Both the position numbers and the translations under genes were made by a program. A stretch of 64,000 bases of DNA, from assembly GCF_038502225.1 (NCBI RefSeq), contig NC_091325.1:28114380-28178379 (forward strand). Direction: 5' to 3'. Positions within the stretch are counted from its first letter, which is position 1; the number at the start of each line of letters is the position of its first letter. Shown piece after piece: positions 26,585-37,146 of this stretch. Under the pieces are notes generated by a model. That model saw only the letters and a list, made by a program, of their open reading frames with translations. It was not told where the DNA came from and made no database searches. The DNA comes from Cherax quadricarinatus. Taxonomy: Eukaryota; Arthropoda; Malacostraca; Decapoda; Parastacidae.

Positions 26585-27085
26585 GGCGCCTCCTGAAATG
26601 CCATCTCTCACCCCTGAAATGCCATCTCTCACCCCTGAAATGCTATCTCTCACCCCTGAAATGCCATCTCTCGCCCTTGAAATGTCATCTCTCAACCCCT
26701 GAAATGCCATCTCTCACCCCTGAAATGCCATCTCTCACCCTTGAAATGCCATCTTTCTCCCCTTGAAATGCTATCTTTCACCCCTTGAAATGCCATCTTT
26801 CACCCCTTGAAATGTCATCTCTCACCCCCTGAAATTCCATCTCTCACCCCTTGAAATGCCATATCTCACCCCTGAAATGCCATCTTTCACCCCTTGAAAT
26901 GCCATCTCTCACCCCCTGAAATGCCATCTCTCACCCCCTGAAATGCCATCTCTCACTCCCTGAAATGCTATCTCTCACCCTTTGAAATACCATCTCAACC
27001 CCGCTGAAATGTCATCTCACCCCCTGAAATGCCATCTTGCACCCACTGAAATTCCATCTCACCCGCTAAAATGCCATTTGGCGCC
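26585..27085. repeat. 21-22-bp minisatellite, about 23 units
   Basis: Unit close to CCCCTGAAATGCCATCTCTCA with length variation from extra C or T. Units decay toward 27085, ending AAATGCCATTTGGCGCCC. No gene. Confidence 0.95.
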
Positions 27086-27254
27086 CATGTGGGTACGTTC
27101 ACCCCTGGTTGGAAACCCCTGCTGTAAATAATGCCATCAACATTCAACTCGTGACGGTGAGAATGATCATGTAGAATTACTTAAGAATTGAGATCAGTGG
27201 TGGACCTACATATTTGTAGTGTTAAAGCTTGAACCGTTACGGCGTCACCTTTAC

Positions 27255-27690
27255 AACCATCAACGGTATTACAACCCTGGAGTCCCAAAGGCCTCCTGTT
27301 ACCCTGGGTGTAAAGAGAGCAAAATAAAAACAGCAGAAAAACTTTTGACTTGTATTAACTTTCACCAATTTAGAACAGAAGTATGTACACTATATACACT
27401 ATGTACAGCAATAGGTATTAGTGCACTCCACGGTAAGCAAGGCAGAATAGAAGCTACTAGAGAGCAGACCGTGCTTCAACCAGCTCTAGAATGGGAACGA
27501 CAAGGGCAGACAGGTGAGTGGTACCCACATAACCTCTGCGATTGCCAAAACCATCTTATCATTGGCTGAAACCTGGGTACTGGTTGAACGATGGGGCCCC
27601 ATCGTCAACCCTTAGTCACCTGGTTCGCTGGTTGGGGGAGATAGCATGTCAATGAGGGTGTGTACATGGGCCGAATAAAGGTTGCCTTAT
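27255..27690 (+). repeat. Dispersed 430-bp repeat, copy 1
   Basis: About 90% similar by eye to 43955-44370 in the same orientation, from TTACAACCC(T/A)GGAGTCCCAAAG to GAATAAAGGTT. The two copies differ in flanks at both ends, so these are element termini. It contains AATAAA near the right end and could be a solo LTR or short retroposon. The 116-codon frame through it (27219-27569) is broken in the other copy, so I do not call it a gene. Confidence 0.7.
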
Positions 27691-27830
27691 ATAATTCTTT
27701 AATAGCCTTTATAATTTTATTTTAACTTTTATTTTGTGCTAAATTACACTATATTATTATTTTATAAAATCGTGCTCATACAGTAGATCCAGAACTTTTA
27801 AGCAATGTGGACTAAATTGGCTTGTGTAAG
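27691..27830. other. AT-rich spacer without recognisable content
   Basis: TTTATAATTTTATTTTAAC-type sequence; I see no gene, repeat or site. Confidence 0.5.
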
Positions 27831-28228
27831 AATGGTATATAATACCGACAAGATGAAATTAAGACACATGTGCAACATCTGGGTATCTTTATTGTAGACG
27901 TTTCGCCATCCAGTGGCTTTATCAATACAAATTCTAGGACATAACTTGAAGACAGTAGAACTATATACAGAAGATGAGGTAATCAGTCCCTCAACCTAGG
28001 AGTAGGTGCGAAGAGCACCATAGTCGTGGAGATTCTGAAGCAGAAGAAAGTAGCCTGGTGCTTATATAGTAACGTCAGGTGTAGCAGACGAGGGCATAGT
28101 CACTGGTAGGCGGGATTCCCCAGTGCAAGTAGGTCCTTCCGAAGAGATGGGTTAGTTGTAGTAGTAGTTGTCGTAGCCGTGAATGTTATGTACATGTCCT
28201 CAAGCGTTCTCTAAATTTAAATGTGGAT
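27831..28228 (-). mobile_element. Non-coding Penelope/retrozyme-like repeat, family 3, single unit
   Basis: The plus-strand left end AATGGTATATAATACCGACA nearly matches the terminus of the Penelope-like element at 35427-35446 (AATGGTATAAAATACCGACA). A hammerhead-like motif on the minus strand follows at 27886-27935. The body shares GAGGTAATCAGTCCCTCAACCT with the 371-bp units at 52.2-54.6 kb but is otherwise diverged. No coding content. Confidence 0.7.
27886..27935 (-). ncRNA. Hammerhead-ribozyme-like motif, family 3
   Basis: Minus strand, in order: stem I 5' side UUGUA; core UUGAUAA; an extra A; stem II GCCA-CUGGA-UGGC; GAAA; ACGU (A15.1, C15.2, G16.2, U16.1 with no loop); C at the cleavage position; stem I 3' side UACAA. 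Stem I forms five Watson-Crick pairs. Relative to the consensus CUGAUGA, positions C3 and G8 are U and A, which can still pair. Stem III has no loop, so cis folding is doubtful and dimeric cleavage, as described for Penelope hammerheads, would be required. Confidence 0.7.
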
Positions 28229-29410
28229 AAACTTGGAACATAAGAAAGAACACTGCAGCAGACCTACTGGTCCGTTGATTAAAACCACTGGTTGGCCAAA
28301 CATCTACAATAAAGTTGCCCAGATGTTGCACGTGTCTCTAATTTTCATCTAGTCGGTTTTGTATACCATCCATGTACTACTGGCCCATGTTATGTAGGTC
28401 CAACTCAAACCCACTCATGTACTTGTCTAACCTATTTATAAAGCTACACAAGGTTGTCGCTTCAATGACGGTACTCGGGAGTTTGTTCCACTCATCAACA
28501 ACTATTTCCACACCAGTGTTTTCTAACATCCTTTCCAACTCTAAGTTGTTCCATTTTGAACCCACTGATGCGAATCTTGTCTTGGTTTGATATTTTTAGC
28601 ACGTTATTTACATCCCCTTCGTTAATTCCTGTTTTGCATTTATAAAACGTCGATCGTTTCCCTAATTCTACGTCTTTCTAGAGAGTGCAGATTCAGGGCC
28701 CTCAGTCTATCCTCGTAGGGAAGATTTCTTATATATGGGATCAACTTAATCATCCTTCGCTGTACGTTTTTCAGCGCATTTATGTCCATTCTGTAATACG
28801 GTGACCAAAACTGAGCAGAATAATCCGAGGCCTAAGGAAAGATATATAGTTACAGTATAACCTGGGCTCTCCTGTTAGTTATACTTCTTGATACGAAGCC
28901 AAGAATTATATTCGCCTTATTGCGAGCACTTCCTCACTGTTGTCATGACTTTAGATTACTGTTAACCAGAACTAACTTTTTACATTCTGGGATATTACTA
29001 CCTACATTATTTAACTTATAAGTGAATTGATTATTTTCTTGCATAGAACATTCAAGTGCATCTGTCACTTCCCCAACCATTGCATCAGTCTGTTCAGATC
29101 TTCCTGCAGTGTTTTCACCAGAATTAATCCGACGGCCTATTTTGGTGTTCTCGGCAAGCTTGCTTATGTTGCTGCTTATCCCTCATCTATGTCGTTTAAG
29201 TATACTGTGAATAACAAAGGGGCCAACACAGATCCCTGTGGAACACCGCTTGTGACGCATCCCCACTCTGATTTCTCCCCATTTAAGCAAACTCAGTTGC
29301 TTGTCTCTCAACCACTCCTCTGTCCAGAAAAAAAAACTCTCCAGTGTTTTACTGCTTTCCTCAATCTCCAGTGTGGAACTGAAGGTTTAGTCAACCCTGT
29401 CAGTCCTTAA
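28229..29410 (-). mobile_element. CR1-clade LINE fragment, copy F (ORF2 3' part), decayed
   Basis: The reverse complement starts (3' end) with the CR1 tail GTTCTTTCTTATGTTC at 28229-28244 and reads backwards through the C-terminal region (VDEWNKLPSTVIEATTLCSF near 28480; the peptide YRMDINALKNVQRRM near 28770-28800) to the RT block GVPQGSVLA near 29230-29260. The frame is broken repeatedly. It is interrupted at 28274-28376 by a small hammerhead repeat. Homology fades between 29340 and 29410. Confidence 0.8.
28274..28376 (+). mobile_element. 103-bp hammerhead-repeat fragment inserted in CR1 F
   Basis: Flanked by CTACTGGTCC (28264-28273) and CTACTGGCCC (28377-28386), a 10-bp target duplication with one difference; the sequence is part of the CR1 3' UTR. 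The insert carries a decayed family-3 motif (UUGAUUA, ACCA/UGGC-like stem II, AUCUACAA) and ends in CGGTTTTGTATACC, the inverse of the left end of the repeat at 27831. The two lie in opposite orientation about 350 bp apart. Confidence 0.7.
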
Positions 29411-29618
29411 GTAAGCATTTGACAAGGCTGGCTCCTCTTTATGAAAAAAAAGTATTGAAAAAATAACATTGCATAAACAATTTTATAATATTAATTCAGG
29501 CAATAATATAAAACAGTTAGACATGAAATTAAGCCTAATTTAAGAAAAATGAAGAAGGAAATATATAAATAACAAGCTATCCAAAGCTAATTTATATATA
29601 GATGTTGAGTATAGAATA
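29411..29618. other. AT-rich segment upstream of CR1 copy G
   Basis: No coding content. It may include the 5' UTR of CR1 copy G. I cannot place the element's 5' end because the other copies are truncated further in. Confidence 0.4.
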
Positions 29619-30269
29619 ATGTGCCGATGTTCTGGACAGAGCTTTGAATGCTTCTTGGAACTCAAAGCCGTTGATAATGAGGGGGAGGATGAATGTACTT
29701 CAGTGGCCAGTGAAGGTAAGGGTACTACTGCCCCTGCTAATGAAGGTAAGCGCATTCTTGTGGTTGGTGACTCTCAGGTAAGATATGTTGATCGTGCTTT
29801 TTGTAATAGGAATAAGAAGATGAGAGATAGAGTGTGCTTCCCTGGAGCTGGTGTTGGGGACATTGTCAACAGACTGGATAATATCATGTCAGGTAATGGG
29901 AACAAGCCCATTATCTGTCTCAGTGCTGGTGGAAATGATATTGGGAAGGGTAGGAGAGAAGAGCTGCTAGATAAGTACAGGTCAGCTATAGATTTCATTA
30001 AGTCTAAGGGAGGGATCCCAATCATATGTAGCATCTTGCCTAGAAGGGGAGTAGGAAATGAATGGTTGTCTAGGGCAATTGGTGTAAATTGCTGGCTAGA
30101 CAGATACTGCAAGGAACTTGCAATCCCATTCATTGACAACTGGAACAACTTTTATGGCAAACATGATATGTATGCAAGGGATGGGGTTCATCTCTCTGGG
30201 GCAGGGGTGGTAGCACTTGCAGACTCGATTGAGAAGGCCATTGGTGAAATGCCTATGATTTTAAACTGA
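29619..30269 (+). CDS. CR1 ORF1: SGNH/GDSL esterase-like protein, 216 aa
   Basis: The ATG at 29619 is the first in this frame. After an acidic N-terminus (residues 17-42) comes ILVVGDSQVRYVDR with the SGNH nucleophile Ser52 in GDS, then GAGVGDIV (76-83), the block III GGND (104-107), and the C-terminal catalytic pair Asp188/His191 in ARDGVHLSG. This is the complete residue set of an SGNH hydrolase. Esterase-type ORF1 proteins are established for CR1 and L2 LINEs, where a role in membrane or RNP interaction is proposed but not settled. No zinc finger or RRM is present, and an N-terminal extension may be missing. Its stop overlaps the ORF2 start. Confidence 0.85.
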   Translation: MCRCSGQSFECFLELKAVDNEGEDECTSVASEGKGTTAPANEGKRILVVGDSQVRYVDRAFCNRNKKMRDRVCFPGAGVGDIVNRLDNIMSGNGNKPIICLSAGGNDIGKGRREELLDKYRSAIDFIKSKGGIPIICSILPRRGVGNEWLSRAIGVNCWLDRYCKELAIPFIDNWNNFYGKHDMYARDGVHLSGAGVVALADSIEKAIGEMPMILN

Positions 30270-33214
30270 TGGAAGATAGAGGTATGGGTGTGTGTGGGAA
30301 ACAAGCAGGTTGCAACACTAGGGTTGGAAACAGTAAATGTATAAAAGGCATTCAGCATGAAGTTATAAATAAAGACAATAGAACAGGTCAGCAAACAAAG
30401 GGGGACAGCAGAGGGCAGCAAGGGAGTAGCTCCCTTAAGGTTTACTATACTAATAGCAGGAGTGTTAGAAATAAGATAGATGAGCTAAGATTAATTGCAA
30501 GTGCAGGAAACATAGATATTATTGCTATAACAGAGACCTGGCTCAATCTGAAAGATAGAGAGATGCCCTCTGAATGTCACATACAAGGCTATAAATTATT
30601 CCACACTGACAGGGTCAACAGGAAAGGTGGTGGAGTAGCGATGTATGTCAGAGACAATTTAAATTGTTGTGTTAGACAAGATATTAAATTAGAAGCGTCA
30701 GCCACTGAATCTGTTTGGTTACAGCTTCTCGAGGGCCGAGAAAAACTAATTTTGGGTGTGATTTACAGGGCCCCAAATCTTGATAGGGAGTGCAGTAAAC
30801 TTCTATGGGACGAAATTCGTAAGGCATCTACATACGAAAATGTTGTGCTAATGGGAGATTTCAACTATAGACAGATTGACTGGAGCAATTTGACAGGAAA
30901 TTTAGAGTCGGGTGACTTTCTTGATACGATCCAGGATTGTTTTTTAAAACAGTTTGTGACAGAGCCAACTAGGGGAAATAACCTCCTTGACTTGGTTCTT
31001 GCCAGTAGGGAAACACTAATTAATAATCTTGAGGTTAATGATGAGCTTGGGGAGAGTGATCACAAATCACTCAGTTTTAACATAGCATGGAATTCCCCTA
31101 ATAATGGCAATCAAGTCTCCGTCCCTGACTTTCGCTTGGCTGATTTCATAGGACTGAAAAATTACTTAGGTGGGCTGAACTGGAATGACCTGACTAGGGG
31201 TCAGGTAGGTGGTGATGGTTGCCGATATGATGCTTTCCAGGGCATAGTTCTAGCTGCTCAGTCAAATTATGTTCCAAATAGGGAAATCAGATCAAACAAA
31301 AATGATCCTAAATGGATGAACAATAGATTAAAATATCTGATTGGTCAAAAGAGAGGCATATATAGGCAAATCAAAAGAGGAGAGGGGCAATTAAGAAATC
31401 GATATATTCAGTTAAAGAGAGAAATAAAAAAGGGAATTAGAAAAGCAAATAGAGATTATGAGGTTAAAGTTGCAAGAGAATCGAAGACTAACCCAAAAGG
31501 ATTCTTTCAGGTATACAGAAGTAAGATCAGGGACAAGATAGGCCCACTCAAAAGTTCCTCGGGTCAGCTCACTGACAGTGATAAGGAAATGTGTAGAATT
31601 TTTAACACATACTTCCTCTCAGTTTTTACACAGGAGGATACCAGCGATATTCCAGTAATGATAAATTATGTAGAACAGGACGATAATAAACTGTGCACTA
31701 TTAGGGTCACAAGTGACATGGTCCTTAGGCAAATAGATAAATTAAAACCTAACAAATCCCCAGGCCCTGATGAACTGTATGCAAGGGTTCTAAAGGAATG
31801 TAAAGAGGAGCTTAGCACACCTTTGGCTAATCTTTTCAACATATCACTACAAACTGGCATGGTGCCAGATAAGTGGAAAATGGCAAATGTGATACCTATT
31901 TTCAAAACAGGTGACAGGTCCTTAGCTTCGAACTATAGACCAATAAGCCTAACCTCCATAGTGGGAAAATTTATGGAATCAATAATTGCCGAGGCAGTTC
32001 GTAGCCACCTTGAAAAGCATAAATTAATCAACGAATCTCAGCATGGTTTTACAAAGGGGCGTTCCTGCCTTACGAATTTATTAACTTTTTTCACTAAGGT
32101 ATTTGAGGAGGTAGATCATGGTAATGAATATGATATTGTGTATATGGACTTCAGTAAGGCTTTTGACAGGGTCCCACATCAGAGACTATTGAGGAAAATT
32201 AAAGCACATGGAATAGGAGGAGAAATTTTTTCCTGGATAGAGGCATGGTTGACAAATAGGCAGCAGAGAGTTTGCATAAATGGGGAGAAATCAGAGTGGG
32301 GAAGCGTCACGAGCGGTGTTCCACAGGGGTCAGTGTTGGGCCCCCTGCTGTTCACAATCTACATAAACGACATAGATGAGGGCATAAAGAGCGACATCGG
32401 CAAGTTTGCCGATGACACCAAAATAGGCCGTCGAATTCATTCTGACGAGGACATTCGAGCACTCCAGGAGGATTTGAATAGACTGATGCAGTGGTCGGAG
32501 AAGTGGCAGATGCAGTTTAATATAGACAAATGCAAAGTTCTAAATGTTGGACAGGACAATAACCATGCCACATATAAACTAAATAATGTAGATCTTAATA
32601 TTACGGATTGCGAAAAAGATTTAGGAGTTCTGGTTAGCAGTAATCTGAAACCAAGACAACAGTGCATAAGTGTTCGCAATAAAGCTAATAGAATCCTTGG
32701 CTTCATATCAAGAAGCATAAATAATAGGAGTCCTCAGGTTGTTCTTCAACTCTATACATCCTTGGTTAGGCCTCATTTAGATTATGCTGCACAGTTTTGG
32801 TCACCGTATTACAGAATGGATATAAATTCTCTGGAAAATGTACAAAGGAGGATGACAAAGATGATCCCATGTATCAGAAACCTTCCCTATGAGGATAGAC
32901 TAAGGGCCCTGAAACTGCACTCTCTAGAAAGACGTAGAATGAGGGGGGATATGATTGAGGTTTATAAGTGGAAGACAGGAATAAATAAAGGGGATGTAAA
33001 TAGTGTGCTGAAAATATCTAGCCTAGACAGGACTCGCAGCAATGGTTTTAAGTTGGAAAAATTCAGATTCAGGAGGGATATAGGAAAGTACTGGTTTGGT
33101 AATAGAGTTGTGGATGAGTGGAACAAACTCCCAAGTACCGTTATAGAGGCCAGAACGTTGTGTAGCTTTAAAAATAGGTTGGATAAATACATGAGTAGAT
33201 GTGGGTGGGTGTGA
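30269..33214 (+). CDS. CR1 ORF2: APE endonuclease-reverse transcriptase, 981 aa
   Basis: Endonuclease at about residues 50-270: YYTNSRSVRNKIDEL, ITETWLNLKDR (catalytic Glu near 91), GDFNYRQIDW (about 196), and SDH (about 262). RT at about 480-800: NKSPGPDELYARVLKECK, NYRPISLTSIVGKFMESII, QHGFTKGRSCLTNLL, YMDFSKAFDRVPHQ (about 624), GVPQGSVLGPLLF and the catalytic FADDTK (about 712). A C-terminal region typical of CR1 (LDYAAQFWSPYYR, VDEWNKLPSTVIEA) follows. The length fits CR1 ORF2. The ATG overlaps the ORF1 stop as TGATG, so translation by termination-reinitiation is likely. The protein would perform target-primed reverse transcription in the nucleus. Confidence 0.92.
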   Translation: MEDRGMGVCGKQAGCNTRVGNSKCIKGIQHEVINKDNRTGQQTKGDSRGQQGSSSLKVYYTNSRSVRNKIDELRLIASAGNIDIIAITETWLNLKDREMPSECHIQGYKLFHTDRVNRKGGGVAMYVRDNLNCCVRQDIKLEASATESVWLQLLEGREKLILGVIYRAPNLDRECSKLLWDEIRKASTYENVVLMGDFNYRQIDWSNLTGNLESGDFLDTIQDCFLKQFVTEPTRGNNLLDLVLASRETLINNLEVNDELGESDHKSLSFNIAWNSPNNGNQVSVPDFRLADFIGLKNYLGGLNWNDLTRGQVGGDGCRYDAFQGIVLAAQSNYVPNREIRSNKNDPKWMNNRLKYLIGQKRGIYRQIKRGEGQLRNRYIQLKREIKKGIRKANRDYEVKVARESKTNPKGFFQVYRSKIRDKIGPLKSSSGQLTDSDKEMCRIFNTYFLSVFTQEDTSDIPVMINYVEQDDNKLCTIRVTSDMVLRQIDKLKPNKSPGPDELYARVLKECKEELSTPLANLFNISLQTGMVPDKWKMANVIPIFKTGDRSLASNYRPISLTSIVGKFMESIIAEAVRSHLEKHKLINESQHGFTKGRSCLTNLLTFFTKVFEEVDHGNEYDIVYMDFSKAFDRVPHQRLLRKIKAHGIGGEIFSWIEAWLTNRQQRVCINGEKSEWGSVTSGVPQGSVLGPLLFTIYINDIDEGIKSDIGKFADDTKIGRRIHSDEDIRALQEDLNRLMQWSEKWQMQFNIDKCKVLNVGQDNNHATYKLNNVDLNITDCEKDLGVLVSSNLKPRQQCISVRNKANRILGFISRSINNRSPQVVLQLYTSLVRPHLDYAAQFWSPYYRMDINSLENVQRRMTKMIPCIRNLPYEDRLRALKLHSLERRRMRGDMIEVYKWKTGINKGDVNSVLKISSLDRTRSNGFKLEKFRFRRDIGKYWFGNRVVDEWNKLPSTVIEARTLCSFKNRLDKYMSRCGWV

Positions 33215-33363
33215 GTTGGACCTGATAGCTTGTGCTAACAGGTCGGTTGCCGTGTTCCTCCCTTAAGTCAATGTGACCTGACCTGACTAGGTTGGGTGCA
33301 TTGGCTTAAGCCGGTAGGGACTTGGACCTGCCTCGCATGGGCCAGTAGGCCTTCTGCAGTGTT

Positions 33364-33393
33364 CCTTCGTTCTTATGTTCTTATGTTCTTAAG
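33364..33393 (+). repeat. CR1 3' terminal octamer repeat (TTCTTATG)n
   Basis: GTTCTTATGTTCTTATG and a truncated third unit end copy G. The nested copy ends the same way at 8818-8846, and degenerate versions end copies E and F. Short terminal octamers are characteristic of CR1 3' ends and serve as the RT start site. Confidence 0.85.
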
Positions 33394-33394
33394 T

Positions 33395-34890
33395 CACAGA
33401 AGCACTCTCCAGCGAGCTCAATATCTGGTTCCTGGACGACGGTACCCTGGCTGGCACAACAGAATCTCTCCTAGAGGACATCAGTAAAATTAAAGACATG
33501 GGAGAAAGCCTGGGCCTTTCTTTAAACCCCACCAAATGTGAAATAGTTTCTACCAATCAACAGATGATCCAGAATATTAGTACCGTTTTACCAGGAGCAC
33601 GAGCCATTGATCCAGCCAATAGCACTCTCCTCGGTGCTCCTCTTGGGTCCAGTGCCATCGATCTGATCCTAGAAAAAAAAGTCTCAGACCTCCGGACGAT
33701 GGAAAGCAGGATGAAAGACACTGACACACACGATGCCTTCTACCTACCCACCAGGTGCCTATCAATCCCAAAACTTACCTACTTTCTGAGATGCTCCCCA
33801 ACCTTCAGCAGTCCAAAACTCAAGGAATATGACTCTCTCCTTAAGACCATGCTAGAGAGTGTATTGAATCTTTCCCTTGAACACGGACAGTGGTTGCAAG
33901 CCTCACTTCCGGTCAGGCTTGGAGGGCTAGGAGTACGCAGATCCTCCCAGATTGCTCTACCAGTAAATTCTTCCTGATACCCTCAGTGACTCAGCAGGAA
34001 TAGAAGACCCTAGCTATGCCAGTGCCGTCACTGAATGGGAGACTCTTGCTGCTCCAGCACCAAACCCTAGTGCAGCACTGGCTCACAGTCAATCTGGGAT
34101 AGCCCGATTGCTGAAAAGGTGCTTACTAACATGCTCAGGGCTGCAATATCAGATAGGGAGATTGCCCGTCTCCAGGTTGTGAGTGCACCTCACTCCGGGG
34201 ACTTCCTCCAAACAGTTCCCATATCGGCAATAGGAATGCGACTCGAACCTAAGACCCTCCGTATTGCAGTGGCTCTGCACCTTGCTGCCCCAATTCACAC
34301 AGAATATACGTGTATTTGTGGCTAAGCGCAAGCAGACCAATACGGTCTACATGGTCTTAACTGTTCCAAAACCAAGGGCTGGCATGCAAGACACAATGAG
34401 GTCAACGACATCATTAAGAGAACCCTTGCTACAGCTGGATGCCCAGCCAAGAGGGAGCCCCGATCACTAGCAGCCAACAATACCCACAACCCAGCAAACC
34501 ACCCCGATGGGATCACCATCTATCCGTGGAAGAATGGCAAACCCTTAGCATGGGACTATATCTGTGTGTCCACACTGGCTGACACCTATATCCATCACAG
34601 TGTGGGGTGACAGGGAGGAGCTGCTGACCACAGGGAGGAGTACAAGATCAGCAAGTGCAGGGACATAAGCCAACAGTATCAATTTGTCCCAGTGGGATCA
34701 GAGATCTTGGGATCATGGGGAAAATGCCACACGTTTCCTTAAAAAATTGGGTTCCAGACTCATCGACACCACCAGGGACCCAAGGGCAGCCACTTTCATG
34801 TTCCAGCACCTCAGTGTAGGCATCCAGAGAGGAAATGCTTGATGCATACTTGGCTCGTGTCCAGCCTCGGAGGAGCTGGAGGAAATTCAT
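33395..34890 (+). pseudogene. Decayed RT gene of another LINE lineage (FLDD motif), C-terminal half
   Basis: Opens with NIWFLDDGTLAGTTESLL, an RT catalytic block of x-L-D-D type, then LGLSLNPTKCEIV, LGAPLGSSAID, LTYFLRCSPTF, and LPVRLGGLGVRRSS up to a stop at 33975. Later pieces in shifted frames, ISAIGMRLEPKTLRIAVALH, YTCICG, ARHNEVNDIIKRTLA and PWKNGKPLAWDYICVSTLAD, read like one long C-terminal domain that could be a nuclease. I do not recognise the clade with confidence. The 5' half is missing where CR1 G ends. It is not related in sequence to the CR1 or Tx1-like copies here. Confidence 0.6.
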
Positions 34891-35405
<515 letters not shown>

Positions 35406-35482
35406 CATAGCGAAGTCTTGGAAATAAATGGTATAAAATACCGACACAATGGCAATATAAACACAAATGCAGTATAATGTGA

Positions 35483-35534
35483 TCCTTTATTGACTACGTT
35501 TCGCCCACACAGTGGGCTTTTTCAAGTCACAAAC
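35483..35534 (-). ncRNA. Hammerhead-ribozyme-like motif, family 2 (left copy)
   Basis: Minus strand: stem I UGAC; core UUGAAAA; extra A; stem II GCCCAC-UGU-GUGGGC; GAAA; ACGU; A at the cleavage position; stem I partner GUCA. Identical to the right-end copy at 39541. Core positions 3 and 8 are U and A. Activity is uncertain. Confidence 0.6.
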
Positions 35535-35698
35535 AGAACTACCTGGGGTGGAAGGAACGCGAGTATTTATAGTCCGGCTGAGGTCAGGTGAAGAATGCTG
35601 CATCTGATGATGTACCGAGTTGGGTTGTAGAGTCTAAAAACTTGGGTAGCTTGGAAAGGAGACTGGACAAGTTTGTGAGCAGACCTTCTACAGTGTTC

Positions 35699-37146
35699 TT
35701 ATGTGGGATAGCGATGAAGAAGTTTCTTGGCAAGTGGTTCAGCTATGTTATAGAAGCCACTATTCTGGTTGAAGTTGTCGGATATAGAAATAAGTGATGA
35801 TTCCAGGATTCTTCGGTATTGGGTGTTGTCTTCTGTGGCGATAAGTCTTGAGTTTCTGTAGTTTATCAAGTGGTTGTGTGAATTACGGTGTTGTACGCAG
35901 GCATTCCTTGTGTCGTCAGACCTGCTTGCGTATTGGTGTTCTGAAATACGTGTTTGGAGGTCCCTTGATGTTTCGCCCACGTATAACTTGTTGCAGTCAT
36001 TACAAGGGATTATGTATACCCCTGCAGAGGATGGAGGCTTGTCCTGCCTACTACTGGTGATGTCCTTGATGGTCGTGGTTGTGGAGGTAGATACTTGGAA
36101 TGATGTTTTGGCAAAGATGTTGGAAACATGTTTGGCAATGGAGTTGGTGGGAAGGACTATGTATCTCTTCTCGGCAGTGTCTTCTCTGGGTGTGTTGAAG
36201 ATGTTTAGTGCTCGCCGTCTGCAGTCTCTGATGAAGTGACGAGGATAGTGGAGTTTGGAAAATACCTGTTCAATTATAGTGCATTCTTCCTCAAGGAACT
36301 CGTTGCTGCAGATTCTGAGTGCACGCAGGAAGAAGCCTATAATTACACCACGTTTGGTTTTGGTGTCGTGGTGAGAGTAGAAGTGGAGAAGATCGTTTTG
36401 GTTGGTGGGTTTTCGATAGACTTTAAAACGAAGTTCGTGGTCAGCTTTGCAGATTAGAACATCAAGGAAAGGAAGAGTGTTGTCGACCTCTTCTTCAAGT
36501 GTGAACTGGATTGAAGGTTCGACCTGGTTGAGCTTGTCTTGGAGAGCTTGAACGTTGAAGCGTTTAGGAGTTATGAGGAGAATGTCGTCAACATAACGGA
36601 GCCAGGTGACAGACGAAGGAATAATGGTGGAGAAACGTTCGGCTTCTAGATGTTCCATGTATAGGTTCGCTAGGACTGCACTGAGTGGCGAACCCATGGG
36701 TAGTCCAAAAGTCTGCTGAAAGAGGTGATTTTCAAAAGAGAAACACGTAAAGCCAACACATAGTTCAACCAGGTCGATGAAGTCGCTGGCTGGAATGGGA
36801 AGATCAAGTGAATCGTCAATTTTCTTGCGCAAGAGATCGATGGCTTGTTTAGTAGGTACTTTAGTGAATAGGGAAGTCACGTCAAGGCTGGAAAGTTTCT
36901 TGTTCCTGATGTTGATGTTGCGAATGCGATTGAGAAGATCACCTGAGTGTTTGAGATGTGCTGGACTGATAGTGCCCAAGAGTTTCGATAGGTGTTTGGC
37001 GAGAATTCCTGAGAGCTTGTGGGGAGCACTGCCTATTCCCGAGGATATGGGCCTCAGTGGGATACCAGACTTGTGAGTCTTTGGCAGGCCGTACATTCTG
37101 GCAGGTCTGGGGTTGCTGGGCATGGTGTGCAGAAGTTTCTTCCCTT
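35699..37146 (-). pseudogene. Penelope RT/GIY-YIG gene, inverted 5'-truncated copy
   Basis: The minus-strand frame ends at 35699 and matches the plus copy from EQGKKLLHTMPSNPRPA onward. It keeps YVDD and the GIY-YIG domain but lacks about the first 270 residues. Codons before SEGKKLLH derive from the antisense of the other copy across the junction near 37146. Differences from the plus copy include Ser for Pro in THKPGIP and Asp for Gly in KKIDGSLD. It cannot encode a full enzyme. Confidence 0.88.

Larger units (their letters stand above)
29619..33394 (+). mobile_element. CR1-clade LINE, copy G, both ORFs open
   Basis: Esterase-like ORF1 (29619-30269), ORF2 (30269-33214) and a 180-bp 3' UTR ending in TTCTTATG octamers. 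The two ORFs overlap by one base in TGATG. No stop or frameshift is visible in either, unlike every other LINE here, and ORF2 is about 99% identical in protein to the nested copy at 5926-8846. It is therefore the best candidate for a recently active element. Whether the 5' UTR and promoter are complete is unknown. Confidence 0.85.

Noticed and set aside
27219..27569. 116-codon plus-strand frame as a small gene
   Set aside because: It lies in the dispersed 430-bp repeat and the frame is not kept in the second copy.
35848..36457. Plus-strand frames of 70-121 codons opposite the Penelope gene
   Set aside because: Antisense shadows; the same peptides recur antisense to the second Penelope copy.
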